A stretch of 23,582 nt of DNA from positions 275-23,856 of the forward strand of contig DCGU01000034.1 of the NCBI GenBank assembly GCA_002315325.1. The letters run 5' to 3'. This document shows, piece after piece, positions 15,363 through 22,173 of this stretch. The position numbers and the translations under genes were made by a program. The stretch's first letter is position 1. The number at the start of each line of letters is the position of its first letter. Under the pieces are notes generated by a model. It had not been told where the DNA came from. It saw nothing but the letters and a program-made list of their open reading frames with translations, and did no database searches. Source of the stretch: Clostridiales bacterium UBA1770 (GTDB lineage: Bacteria > Bacillota > Clostridia > Oscillospirales > CAG-272).

Positions 15363-17189
15363 ATGAAATCCGTCAGTTTTCGCAACGTTACGCTGCAGCC
15401 GGGCTTCCTCAAAACTTTGGAGGCCCTGAACAGCCAAGTTACCATCAATGCCGTATACGATCGCTTTTATGAAACCGGCCGCGTGAACGCTTTCGCCTGC
15501 AAATGGACGCCGGACGCAACCGATATCCCCAAACCGCACGTCTTTTGGGATTCCGACGTGGCAAAGTGGATGGAGGGCGCCTCGTATATTTTGCAAAAAG
15601 AAGACCGCCCCGAATTGGTGGAAAAAATCGAGTCTGTCATCGATGATATCGAGGCCAATCAATGGGAGGACGGCTATATCAACAGCCACTTTACCGTTGT
15701 CCGCCCCAATGAACGGTTTATGCATCGCGGCGATCATGAATTGTATTGCTGCGGCCATTTGGTCGAGGCTGCCGTGGCCTATTATTATGCAACGGGCCGT
15801 GATAGATTCCTAAAAATCATGTGTAAGTACGTCGACCTGGTGGACCGCGTGTTCCGTGTGGAGCGCAGCGCTGCGTTTGCCACGCCCGGACATGAAGAAA
15901 TCGAGTTGGCACTGTTCAAACTCTATGATTGCACGAAAAACGAAAAATATCGTGACTTGGCCTGCTTTTTCATCAACGAACGCGGCGGTGCCAATAAGGA
16001 CCGTGATTTTGTCCCCGATCCCGCACGGGACTATTTTCAGGATTTTCCCGTCCGTGAGCAGCCAAAGGCCAACGGGCACGCCGTGCGTGCCGGGTACCTG
16101 TATGCCGCTGCGGCAGAGATGGCGCGCTTGACAGGGGAGACGGCCTTGACTGATATCTGCCGTGCATTGTTTGACGATATTACCACACAAAAAATGTATA
16201 TCACAGGCGGCATCGGCTCCACCTGCCAGGGCGAAGCGTTTACCGTCGGCTATGATTTGCCGTCCGATTCCGCGTATGCCGAGACCTGCGCTGCCATCTC
16301 TTTGTTGTTCTTTGCCCACCGTATGCTGCAACTGGAGTGCAACGCCAAATACGCCGACGTGATTGAACGCACGTTGTATAACGGCATCATTTCCGGCTTG
16401 TCGCAGGACGGTACTTCCTTCTTCTATGAAAATCCGTTGGAAATCAATATCGGCGATTATACGCGTCATTTGAATTTGAATAAGCATGATCGTTTGCCTA
16501 TCACGCAGCGTGTCAAAGTGTTTGATTGTTCCTGCTGCCCGCCCAACCTCAACCGCCTGTTGTCTTCATTGGGCGATTACGTGTTCGGCGATGACGGCGA
16601 GGGTACCGTGGCTGTTCATCAGTTTACGGCTGCTGCATATGAAAAAGATGGTGTCTGTGTCTCTTTGACAACCGATTATCCAGCGTCCGGCAGCGTACGT
16701 ATTGCCGTGGCGGGGGTGAAAAAGTTGATGGTGCGCGTTCCCGGCTGGTGCAAAAAAGTGACGTTTACCGCACCATACACGATGCAAAACGGGTATGCCG
16801 TCTTCGACAATCCGCCTGCCGAATTGGGGATGGATATGGATATGCCGATTCAGGCTGTCTTTGCCGACCCGCGCGTGCGCGCGGCATCCGGGCGCACGGC
16901 ATTGATGCACGGCCCCGTCGTCTATTGTTTGGAAGCACAGGATAACGGCGGTGTGCCGCACGACAGAAAATACCTGACGCTGCCGTTGAACGCCAAGACA
17001 ACGACAGGCACGTTCGGATTGCCCGATATAGAGGCGCAGGGCAGCGAAGCGCAACCTTCCAAAGAATTGTACGGTATCGTACCGCCGGAACGTAAAACGG
17101 CAACGCTGCATTATATTCCTTACTATGCGTTTGCCAATCGCGGCAGCGACGATATGGCCGTTTGGGTGCATGCACAATGGAAATCCTGA
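15363..17189 (+). CDS. GH127 beta-L-arabinofuranosidase-like glycosidase
   Basis: A 608-aa protein, near the usual length for the family. An alpha/alpha-barrel covers about residues 1-420: HVFWDSDVAKWMEGASY (59-75), NQWEDGYINSHF (99-110), HELYCCGHLVEAAVAYY (125-141) and KMYITGGIGS (277-286). The zinc-thiolate active site of HypBA1-type enzymes is intact: Glu307 and Cys309 in the YAETC segment and Cys391-Cys392 in CSCCPPN. By analogy Cys391 is the nucleophile. A beta-sandwich tail follows. The enzyme should release L-arabinofuranose from beta-linked arabino-oligosaccharides, as on plant hydroxyproline-rich glycoproteins, though GH127 relatives act on other sugars. With no signal peptide it acts inside the cell. 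GAGGA supports the start. Its end overlaps the next gene by 13 nt. Confidence 0.9.
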   Translation: MKSVSFRNVTLQPGFLKTLEALNSQVTINAVYDRFYETGRVNAFACKWTPDATDIPKPHVFWDSDVAKWMEGASYILQKEDRPELVEKIESVIDDIEANQWEDGYINSHFTVVRPNERFMHRGDHELYCCGHLVEAAVAYYYATGRDRFLKIMCKYVDLVDRVFRVERSAAFATPGHEEIELALFKLYDCTKNEKYRDLACFFINERGGANKDRDFVPDPARDYFQDFPVREQPKANGHAVRAGYLYAAAAEMARLTGETALTDICRALFDDITTQKMYITGGIGSTCQGEAFTVGYDLPSDSAYAETCAAISLLFFAHRMLQLECNAKYADVIERTLYNGIISGLSQDGTSFFYENPLEINIGDYTRHLNLNKHDRLPITQRVKVFDCSCCPPNLNRLLSSLGDYVFGDDGEGTVAVHQFTAAAYEKDGVCVSLTTDYPASGSVRIAVAGVKKLMVRVPGWCKKVTFTAPYTMQNGYAVFDNPPAELGMDMDMPIQAVFADPRVRAASGRTALMHGPVVYCLEAQDNGGVPHDRKYLTLPLNAKTTTGTFGLPDIEAQGSEAQPSKELYGIVPPERKTATLHYIPYYAFANRGSDDMAVWVHAQWKS

Positions 17190-17686
17190 TTTTTTCCGAT
17201 TCTCACGGCCGCGGTGAACGTATGGCCGCCGTCGTACGGCGCCAAATCAAAAAGCCGGACGAAATCCTGTTTGCCGGGGACGGTTGGCAGGACCTGGCGG
17301 CGTTCGATCCCTTCCGCATCCCCGTGCAGGCGGTCACCGGCAACTGTGACGGGGATTTGCCCGGTATGCTGCCGACGCTTTTGTTGGAGCGGGCAGGGCA
17401 CCGTATTATGCTGACGCACGGGCATCGGTTCGGTGTCAAAAGCAGCGTCATCACCATTGCCGCCGAGGCGGCGCGCGTCGGTGCCGATATCGTCATCTTC
17501 GGTCACACGCACGAGCCCTATTTGGAGTCATTCCCGGTTGGGGAAAAGTTCGGCTCCGTCACGCTGGCTCGTCCGCTTTATCTTTTCAATCCCGGCAGTA
17601 TCGGTACGTACGACTGGGATGCCCCCTCCTTCGGCACGTTGTCGCTGAACGGGGATACCGTTTTGTTTTCTCATGGAGCATATTAA
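17177..17686 (+). CDS. YfcE/MJ0936-type metallophosphodiesterase
   Basis: A 169-aa calcineurin-like phosphoesterase with a complete metal site: SDSHG (Asp8, His10), AGD (Asp35), GNCDG (Asn56), THGH (His81, His83) and GHTH (His110, His112), then the LFNPGSIG block typical of the YfcE/MJ0936 group. These enzymes hydrolyse phosphodiesters, including cyclic nucleotides in vitro; the physiological substrate is unclear. The ATG at 17177 is used because it matches the short N-terminus of the family (MEILIFSDSHG) and lies 13 nt inside the GH127 gene, implying translational coupling. A TTG 15 nt upstream is in frame but unlikely. A terminator follows 8 nt after the stop. Confidence 0.9.
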   Translation: MEILIFSDSHGRGERMAAVVRRQIKKPDEILFAGDGWQDLAAFDPFRIPVQAVTGNCDGDLPGMLPTLLLERAGHRIMLTHGHRFGVKSSVITIAAEAARVGADIVIFGHTHEPYLESFPVGEKFGSVTLARPLYLFNPGSIGTYDWDAPSFGTLSLNGDTVLFSHGAY

Positions 17687-17693
17687 GACAAAA

Positions 17694-17726
17694 ACAAAAG
17701 GCGATGCCGTCGGCACCGCCTTTTGT
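17694..17726. terminator. Bidirectional terminator between convergent units
   Basis: Stem ACAAAAGGCG / CGCCTTTTGT with an A-C mismatch and a further TGCC / GGCA stem, loop GTC plus flanks. It has A-rich and T-rich sides, so it serves the phosphodiesterase on plus and the ECF gene on minus. Confidence 0.85.
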
Positions 17727-17740
17727 TTGTATAGGGGAAC

Positions 17741-18352
17741 TTAATAATTCGTGTGCTGTTTTTTTACGGATTGCAGAATATGGACGCAGGTGGGCGCCAA
17801 AATCACGTTCACGGCCAGCTCGATGATAAAGTTGATGCCGACCAAACCCGTCAGCATATAATAACCGACCGGTGAGCCGTTTGCCCAAACAATCAGCACG
17901 TCTTTAAAGCCGAACAACATAAACAACAGGAAAATGCCGGTATTGGTGAGGGGCGTCAGTACGGCGGCCAAAAACGTTCTGCGCAGCGGCTTGTTTTTTA
18001 ACCGCTGCAAAACGATACCGGCAACGAATCCGGCAGCGATGCCCTTGGCAAAGCAGAGCAGAATGGTTAAAACGGGACTTGCGTTCCACAGCATATTGCC
18101 GCCCGCGTCCAAACCGACGGCGGCGTTAATCACCACGATGGCACCGAATACGGCACCGAGTTCAGCACCGCCCCGGGGGCCCAACAGTCCGGCACCGATG
18201 ATGACCGGTACCAACGTCAGCGTAATGCTGACGGGCAGCAGTGCAAATTTGGCGATAATGGCGGAAACCAATTGTAATACGATAATCAGGGCGGCAAGTA
18301 ATGCCAATCGCGTTAATTGCCGCGTTTTTTCATGGGTTGAAAAACGGGTCAT
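17741..18352 (-). CDS. ECF transporter S component
   Basis: A 203-aa membrane protein with about six predicted spans. The start at 18352 follows AAAGG on the minus strand. The opening TRLALLAALIIVLQLVSAIIAKF followed by LTLVPVIIGAGLLGPRGGAELGAVFGAIV (about 58-86) has the small-residue helices that S components use to dock on the shared EcfT/A module. Such proteins bind a vitamin or micronutrient; the ligand cannot be read from the sequence, and the core ECF genes are not in this window. It sits 13 nt behind the mannose-6-phosphate isomerase gene, so both are likely one transcript, an unusual pairing. Confidence 0.83.
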   Translation of the reverse strand: MTRFSTHEKTRQLTRLALLAALIIVLQLVSAIIAKFALLPVSITLTLVPVIIGAGLLGPRGGAELGAVFGAIVVINAAVGLDAGGNMLWNASPVLTILLCFAKGIAAGFVAGIVLQRLKNKPLRRTFLAAVLTPLTNTGIFLLFMLFGFKDVLIVWANGSPVGYYMLTGLVGINFIIELAVNVILAPTCVHILQSVKKQHTNY

Positions 18353-18365
18353 AAAATTGCCTTTC

Positions 18366-19337
18366 TTAATGAATGGCGGCACAAATCAATTCCGCATCCC
18401 CCTGCAGTGTGCAGTCGCCCGTGCCGGCCGGAAGAAAAATACTGTCACCTTTTTTAACGTTACAGGATACGCCGCCGGCGGTCATAACACCGCTGCCGGA
18501 AAGGCACAGCGCGTACAGGAAGCTTTCTTTGCCCACGGTCATCGTGCGTGTGCCGTTCCCGCGGGACAGGGTAGTTTTAAAGTATCGACAGTGTGCAACC
18601 ACGTCGGCGTTCTCCGGCTTGCCGGCCTCGTAACGAATGGCGTTGATTTCCGCCTCCGTGAAGGGACGTACGACGTCCAATGCCTTGTCCACGTGGAGTT
18701 CACGCAGTTTGCCGTCGGCGCCGCGGCGGTCGTAGTCGTAGATGCGGTAAGTCAGGTCGCAGTTCTGCTGAATCTCAGCAATCAGAATGCCCTTGCCGAT
18801 GGCGTGCACCAAGCGGGAGGGGATAAAATAGACTTCACCTGCCTTGACGGGCTGATGCTTCAGCACGGTGCCGATTTGTCCGGCTTTGACGGCTGCGGCG
18901 AAATCGGCGGCGCTGACGCCGTCGTTCAGACCGTAAACGATTTCGGCGTCCGGGTCTGCCTCTACGATGTACCACATCTCGGTCTTGCCGCGGTCGTTTT
19001 CCACGCGTGCGGCGTAGTCATCGTCCGGGTGGACCTGGACGGACAGTTTGTCGGTGGCATCGATGAGTTTAATCAGCAGCGGGAAGGTGTCGTCGGTATA
19101 GTTTTCACCGATGGTCTCTTTACCGTAGGCGGTAATATAATCGCACAGCGTCATGCCGGCAAGATCGCCGTTGACAATGGCGGATTTCTCGTTTTTGCGG
19201 ACGGTCAGTTCCCAGCTTTCACCGACGGTCGGCGTTTCGGCAGTTTTGCCCCACGTGTCCTTATTCAGCAGACGCGTACCGCCCCAAATGGGGGACTTGG
19301 TAACGTAGGATAACAGGAATGGATATTTAACGTTCAT
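18366..19337 (-). CDS. manA: Mannose-6-phosphate isomerase, class I
   Basis: A 323-aa cupin enzyme of the compact Firmicutes type. Motifs seen: PIWGGTRL (16-23), VGESWELT, LSVQVHPDDDYA with zinc ligands Gln101 and His103, GKTEMWYI (Glu120), HAIGKGILIAEIQQ with His179, and the substrate segment TYRIYDYDRR with Arg198. It interconverts mannose 6-phosphate and fructose 6-phosphate, linking mannose use to glycolysis or feeding GDP-mannose synthesis. The start at 19337 follows GAGGT on minus. It is the first gene of a two-gene minus-strand operon with a full-consensus promoter. Confidence 0.93.
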   Translation of the reverse strand: MNVKYPFLLSYVTKSPIWGGTRLLNKDTWGKTAETPTVGESWELTVRKNEKSAIVNGDLAGMTLCDYITAYGKETIGENYTDDTFPLLIKLIDATDKLSVQVHPDDDYAARVENDRGKTEMWYIVEADPDAEIVYGLNDGVSAADFAAAVKAGQIGTVLKHQPVKAGEVYFIPSRLVHAIGKGILIAEIQQNCDLTYRIYDYDRRGADGKLRELHVDKALDVVRPFTEAEINAIRYEAGKPENADVVAHCRYFKTTLSRGNGTRTMTVGKESFLYALCLSGSGVMTAGGVSCNVKKGDSIFLPAGTGDCTLQGDAELICAAIH

Positions 19338-19374
19338 AGGATTGACCTCGATATAATTGAAAAATGATTATAAT

Positions 19375-19403
19375 ATTATAGCATTATGGTATTTTTTTGT
19401 CAA
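19375..19403 (-). promoter_or_regulatory. Consensus sigma-A promoter of manA
   Basis: Read on minus: perfect TTGACA (19403-19398), 17-bp A/T-rich spacer, perfect TATAAT (19380-19375). Confidence 0.88.
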
Positions 19404-19439
19404 TGTTTGGGGGCTCCCGTAAAAAAGCACAAAAAACAG

Positions 19440-19468
19440 TCGACAAACAGGGAATTTTATGCTACAAT
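19440..19468 (+). promoter_or_regulatory. Sigma-A promoter of the carboxypeptidase gene
   Basis: TCGACA (19440-19445), 17-bp spacer ending in TGC, then TACAAT (19463-19468). The TGC gives an extended -10. It is divergent from the manA promoter. Confidence 0.75.
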
Positions 19469-19500
19469 TGTCTTGAAGTTTGAAATAGGAGAAACGCCTA

Positions 19501-20790
19501 ATGCGCATGCGGTCGCACCGTATCAAATTGAATATGGTTGCGGTCATTTTGGGGTTCACGTTCTTTATCGCCCTTGTGCTTTGCGCCTGCTCGTCCGGTA
19601 CGCTTTGGAACGAGTTGCTCGGTGCCGGAAAAACGGCATCCTATACGGACGTGTTGTGGATTGATACCGAACCAAAGGGGAAAACCGATACGGCACAAAC
19701 CGATGATAAACCGGTCGCGCCGCCGAGCAGTGAACCGAATGAAACGCCGAGTGACGTTCCCGACGTGCCTGCGGATACCCCGGATGAAGTGCCGGATGAA
19801 ACGCCCGACGAAAAGCCGGACGTGCCCGCCGTCATTGTAAACGTCACGAACAGTGCCTACTCCTACGGCGATATGGTGCGGGACCTGAACCTGCTCCAGA
19901 CACGATACGGCGACCTGATGTCGTTGTTTTCCATCGGCAAATCGGTGGACGGCCGGGATTTGTGGGGCGTGCGCCTCGGCGCCGAAACGGCACCCCATAC
20001 GCTTGTGGTGACAGCGGCCATTCATGCCCGTGAGTATCTCACAACCTCCCTTGTTATGGCACAGTTGGAATATTATCTGTCCAACTACGACACCGGCACG
20101 TACGAGGGCAAAACCTATCGCGAACTGTTTTCATCCTGTAATATCATTTTGCTGCCCATGCTCAATCCCGACGGCGTCGTATTGTGCCAGGAGGGAACGG
20201 CAGGGTTAAATACGGCAGCGGCCGTGCAGGCCATTACCCGTGTGTACGAGTTGGACCTGGCCGCCGGATTATTAACGTCTAAATATTCGATTGATACCTA
20301 TTGCAGGACGTGTCTGAAGGCAAACGTCAACGGCGTCGATCTCAACCGCAATTACCCCCAGGGGTGGGAATCCTACCGTAAAATGCTGCAGCCGAGTATG
20401 AAAAACTACAAGGGTGCCGCAGCCGCTTCCGAACCGGAAACACAGGCCGTGATGACTTACCTGTCGTCCCTATCGAACGTATCGGCGCTCGTCGCTTTCC
20501 ATACGCAGGGCGAGGTCATCTATTGGGATTGCGGGCAGACGGGTACGTTGCGGCAGAATACCCTGCGCCTTGCCGAGGAAGTCAGCAAATGCAACGGGTA
20601 TAACTGCATCGATGAACAAAATAACGATGCGTCCCTGACGGACTGGACGGTGCTGTCGCTCGGCATCCCGGCCGTGACTGTTGAAATCGGTACCGGCACG
20701 AAATATCCGCTGGATTATGCGCAGGCACAGGACGTGTTTGACGTAAACGTCAACGTTTGGGCAGCAGTTGCTGCGTTGTATATTGAATAA
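19501..20790 (+). CDS. M14-family zinc carboxypeptidase lipoprotein
   Basis: A 429-aa exported protein. The N-terminus has a basic start, a hydrophobic core (12-27) and a lipobox-like LCAC with Cys30. Residues about 67-110 form a low-complexity Pro/Asp/Glu/Thr linker with PD-rich repeats that would hold the enzyme off the membrane. The M14 domain follows: HAREYLT gives zinc ligands His175 and Glu178, DLNRNYP gives substrate-binding Arg283, AFHTQGE gives zinc ligand His334, and VTVEIGTG gives catalytic Glu395. It should trim C-terminal residues from peptides or peptidoglycan stems at the cell surface (DL-endopeptidase-like members exist). AGGAG lies 9 nt before the ATG. No terminator follows; the tandem repeat begins 8 nt after the stop. 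Confidence 0.92.
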   Translation: MRMRSHRIKLNMVAVILGFTFFIALVLCACSSGTLWNELLGAGKTASYTDVLWIDTEPKGKTDTAQTDDKPVAPPSSEPNETPSDVPDVPADTPDEVPDETPDEKPDVPAVIVNVTNSAYSYGDMVRDLNLLQTRYGDLMSLFSIGKSVDGRDLWGVRLGAETAPHTLVVTAAIHAREYLTTSLVMAQLEYYLSNYDTGTYEGKTYRELFSSCNIILLPMLNPDGVVLCQEGTAGLNTAAAVQAITRVYELDLAAGLLTSKYSIDTYCRTCLKANVNGVDLNRNYPQGWESYRKMLQPSMKNYKGAAAASEPETQAVMTYLSSLSNVSALVAFHTQGEVIYWDCGQTGTLRQNTLRLAEEVSKCNGYNCIDEQNNDASLTDWTVLSLGIPAVTVEIGTGTKYPLDYAQAQDVFDVNVNVWAAVAALYIE

Positions 20791-20840
20791 AACGTGTTGT
20801 CTGTGTTTTTCAAAAGAGTATGACAGCCGAATGAAAAATA

Positions 20841-20909
20841 GTGCAGAATGAAGGAAAGCCTAGCGTCGCCGTACTTTGTACGGCAGTCGACGGCTTTCAT
20901 TCATAGCAC
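20841..20909 (+). other. Long imperfect hairpin in repeat copy 1
   Basis: From the centre outward: a 7-bp stem GCCGTAC / GTACGGC with a TTT loop, a 7x7 internal loop, AAAGCC / GGCTTT plus one more pair, one mismatch, a 5-bp stem GAAT-type, and a closing GTGC / GCAC. Copy 2 (21075-21143) keeps every stem and changes only the loop (TTT to TAG). Confidence 0.65.
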
Positions 20910-20929
20910 AAAACGATATAATAAATGGG

Positions 20930-20953
20930 AGTTTTGCCCGCCCGGGCAAAACT
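20930..20953 (+). other. Perfect 11-bp hairpin in repeat copy 1
   Basis: AGTTTTGCCCG and CGGGCAAAACT with a 2-nt CC centre; it recurs unchanged in copy 2 at 21164-21187. It begins 7 nt after the TATAAT, so it would lie at the very 5' end of any transcript started there. No T run follows. Confidence 0.75.
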
Positions 20954-21150
20954 ATTCCTCAGAACTGCAAATAACCAAATAAAAAAAGAAATTTATTGAT
21001 AGCCGCAAAATGCCTATTCCGTTTTGTGCGGTCTGTGCATTTTTCAAAAGAGTATGACAGCCGAATGAAAAATAGTGCAGAATGAAGGAAAGCCTAGCGT
21101 CGCCGTACTAGGTACGGCAGTCGACGGCTTTCATTCATAGCACAAAACGA

Positions 21151-21156
21151 TATAAT
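21151..21156 (+). promoter_or_regulatory. Possible -10 box for the isomerase gene, in repeat copy 2
   Basis: A perfect TATAAT, but the -35 region is poor (CTTTCA or TTTCAT at suitable spacing). If used, the leader would be about 143 nt and begin with the 11-bp hairpin. No other promoter is apparent before the gene. Confidence 0.35.
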
Positions 21157-21305
21157 AAATGGGAGTTTTGCCCGCCCGGGCAAAACTATTCCCCAGAACT
21201 GCAAATAACCAAATAAAAAAGAAATTCATTGATAGCCGCTAAATGCCTATTCCGTTTTGTGCGGTCTGTGCATTTTTCAAAAGGCTTATAAAGGAGGATT
21301 GAAAG

Positions 21306-22127
21306 ATGTTAAAAGTAGGTGTACAACTATACTCCGTTCGTGACGTCATGGACGGTCAGGTTGCTGAAAAACTGCAGGAAATCAAGGACATGGGGTATGA
21401 CGGCGTTGAATTTGCCGGCATGTACGGTATGAAACCGGAGGAACTCCGCGATCTGTGCAAAAAGATTGGCCTCGAACCCATTTCCGCACACGTTCCTTAT
21501 TTTGATATGGTAAAGGATCCCGAGGGCGTGCTGGAACAGTACCGCATTCTCGGCTGCAAGTTTGTCGCCGTTCCGTATTTGACAGAGGAGTGCCGTCCCG
21601 GTCAGCCCGGCTTTGCCCAGGTTGTGGAAAACGTCAAAATGCTCGGCAAGATTGCAAAAGAGAAGGGCATGACGCTGCTGTATCACAACCACGATTTTGA
21701 ATTTGTCAAAGTGGAAGACGGTTCCTACGCACTGGATTATTTGTACAACAACGTGTCTGCCGACCTGCTGCAGACCGAGCTCGACACCTGTTGGGTTCGC
21801 GTCGGCGGGGAAGATCCGGCCGCATACGTGCGCAAATACACCGGTCGTGCGCCCATCGTCCATCTGAAGGACTATACGGGCAGCAAGTCCGAACATATGT
21901 ATGAACTCATCGGTATTGCCGGTGACGAAAAGAAGGAAGTTGTCAAGAACACCTTCGAGTTCCGTCCCTGCGGTGCCGGTGTACAGGATATCCCCGGTAT
22001 CGTCAAGGCTGCTGAAGAAGCCGGTGCCGGTTGGGTCATCGTGGAACAGGATAATCCCTCCATGGGTCTGTCATCCATGGCATCCGTTCGTTCCGCACGC
22101 GAATATTTGAAATCCATTGGCTGCTGA
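21306..22127 (+). CDS. Sugar phosphate isomerase/epimerase (xylose-isomerase-like TIM barrel)
   Basis: A 273-aa protein of the AP-endonuclease-2/IolE-like TIM-barrel group. Motifs seen: VGVQLYSVRD (4-13), MGYDGVEFAGMYG (29-41), LLYHNHDFEF with His127, His129 and Glu132, ELDTCWV with Glu158 and Asp160, VHLKDY with His186 and Asp189, and a late VIVEQD. These acidic and histidine residues form the divalent metal site used in keto-sugar epimerisation or inosose dehydration. It is paired with a Gfo/Idh/MocA dehydrogenase 46 nt downstream, the usual partner in catabolism of inositol or rare sugars. A very good AAAGGAGG lies 8 nt before the ATG. The gene is directly preceded by the tandem repeat. 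Confidence 0.9.
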   Translation: MLKVGVQLYSVRDVMDGQVAEKLQEIKDMGYDGVEFAGMYGMKPEELRDLCKKIGLEPISAHVPYFDMVKDPEGVLEQYRILGCKFVAVPYLTEECRPGQPGFAQVVENVKMLGKIAKEKGMTLLYHNHDFEFVKVEDGSYALDYLYNNVSADLLQTELDTCWVRVGGEDPAAYVRKYTGRAPIVHLKDYTGSKSEHMYELIGIAGDEKKEVVKNTFEFRPCGAGVQDIPGIVKAAEEAGAGWVIVEQDNPSMGLSSMASVRSAREYLKSIGC

Positions 22128-22173
22128 TGAATCGGCGGCAAGTATATAATTACGTTTTTTGGAGGAAATGACT

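Larger units (their letters stand above)
20799..21283. repeat. Tandem structured non-coding repeat, about 2.1 copies of 233 bp
   Basis: This fills the 515-nt gap between the carboxypeptidase and the isomerase. Copy 1 runs from 20799 to about 21030, copy 2 from 21031 to about 21263, and a 20-nt third start lies at 21264-21283. By hand alignment copies 1 and 2 differ by 5 substitutions and 2 small indels. Each copy holds an imperfect long hairpin (20841-20909 in copy 1), a perfect 11-bp hairpin (20930-20953), a 10-bp inverted repeat GCACAAAACG / CGTTTTGTGC (20906-20915 with 21020-21029) and a TATAAT (20917-20922). It could be a structured RNA, a dispersed repeat element or a promoter-region duplication. 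Confidence 0.92.

Noticed and set aside
17934..19313. Long plus-strand open frame (459 codons) across manA and the ECF gene
   Set aside because: It is antisense to two clear genes and its translation has no family features.
20821..20910. Resemblance to a cyclic-di-GMP or tandem glycine riboswitch
   Set aside because: AAAGCC and a tandem layout are superficially similar, but the conserved core segments of those classes are not found.
20848..20982. A 44-codon open frame (starting MKESLASPYF) inside repeat copy 1
   Set aside because: There is no ribosome site, it is read through the hairpin arms, and copy 2 has a stop at codon 10 (TAC TAG). It is a by-product of the repeat.
20799..21283. CRISPR-like array
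   Set aside because: The units are about 233 bp, only two full copies are present, there are no unique spacers and no cas genes.
22145..22150. TATAAT as a separate promoter for the oxidoreductase gene
   Set aside because: The -35 position reads TGCTGA and the gap is only 46 nt; co-transcription with the isomerase gene is simpler.
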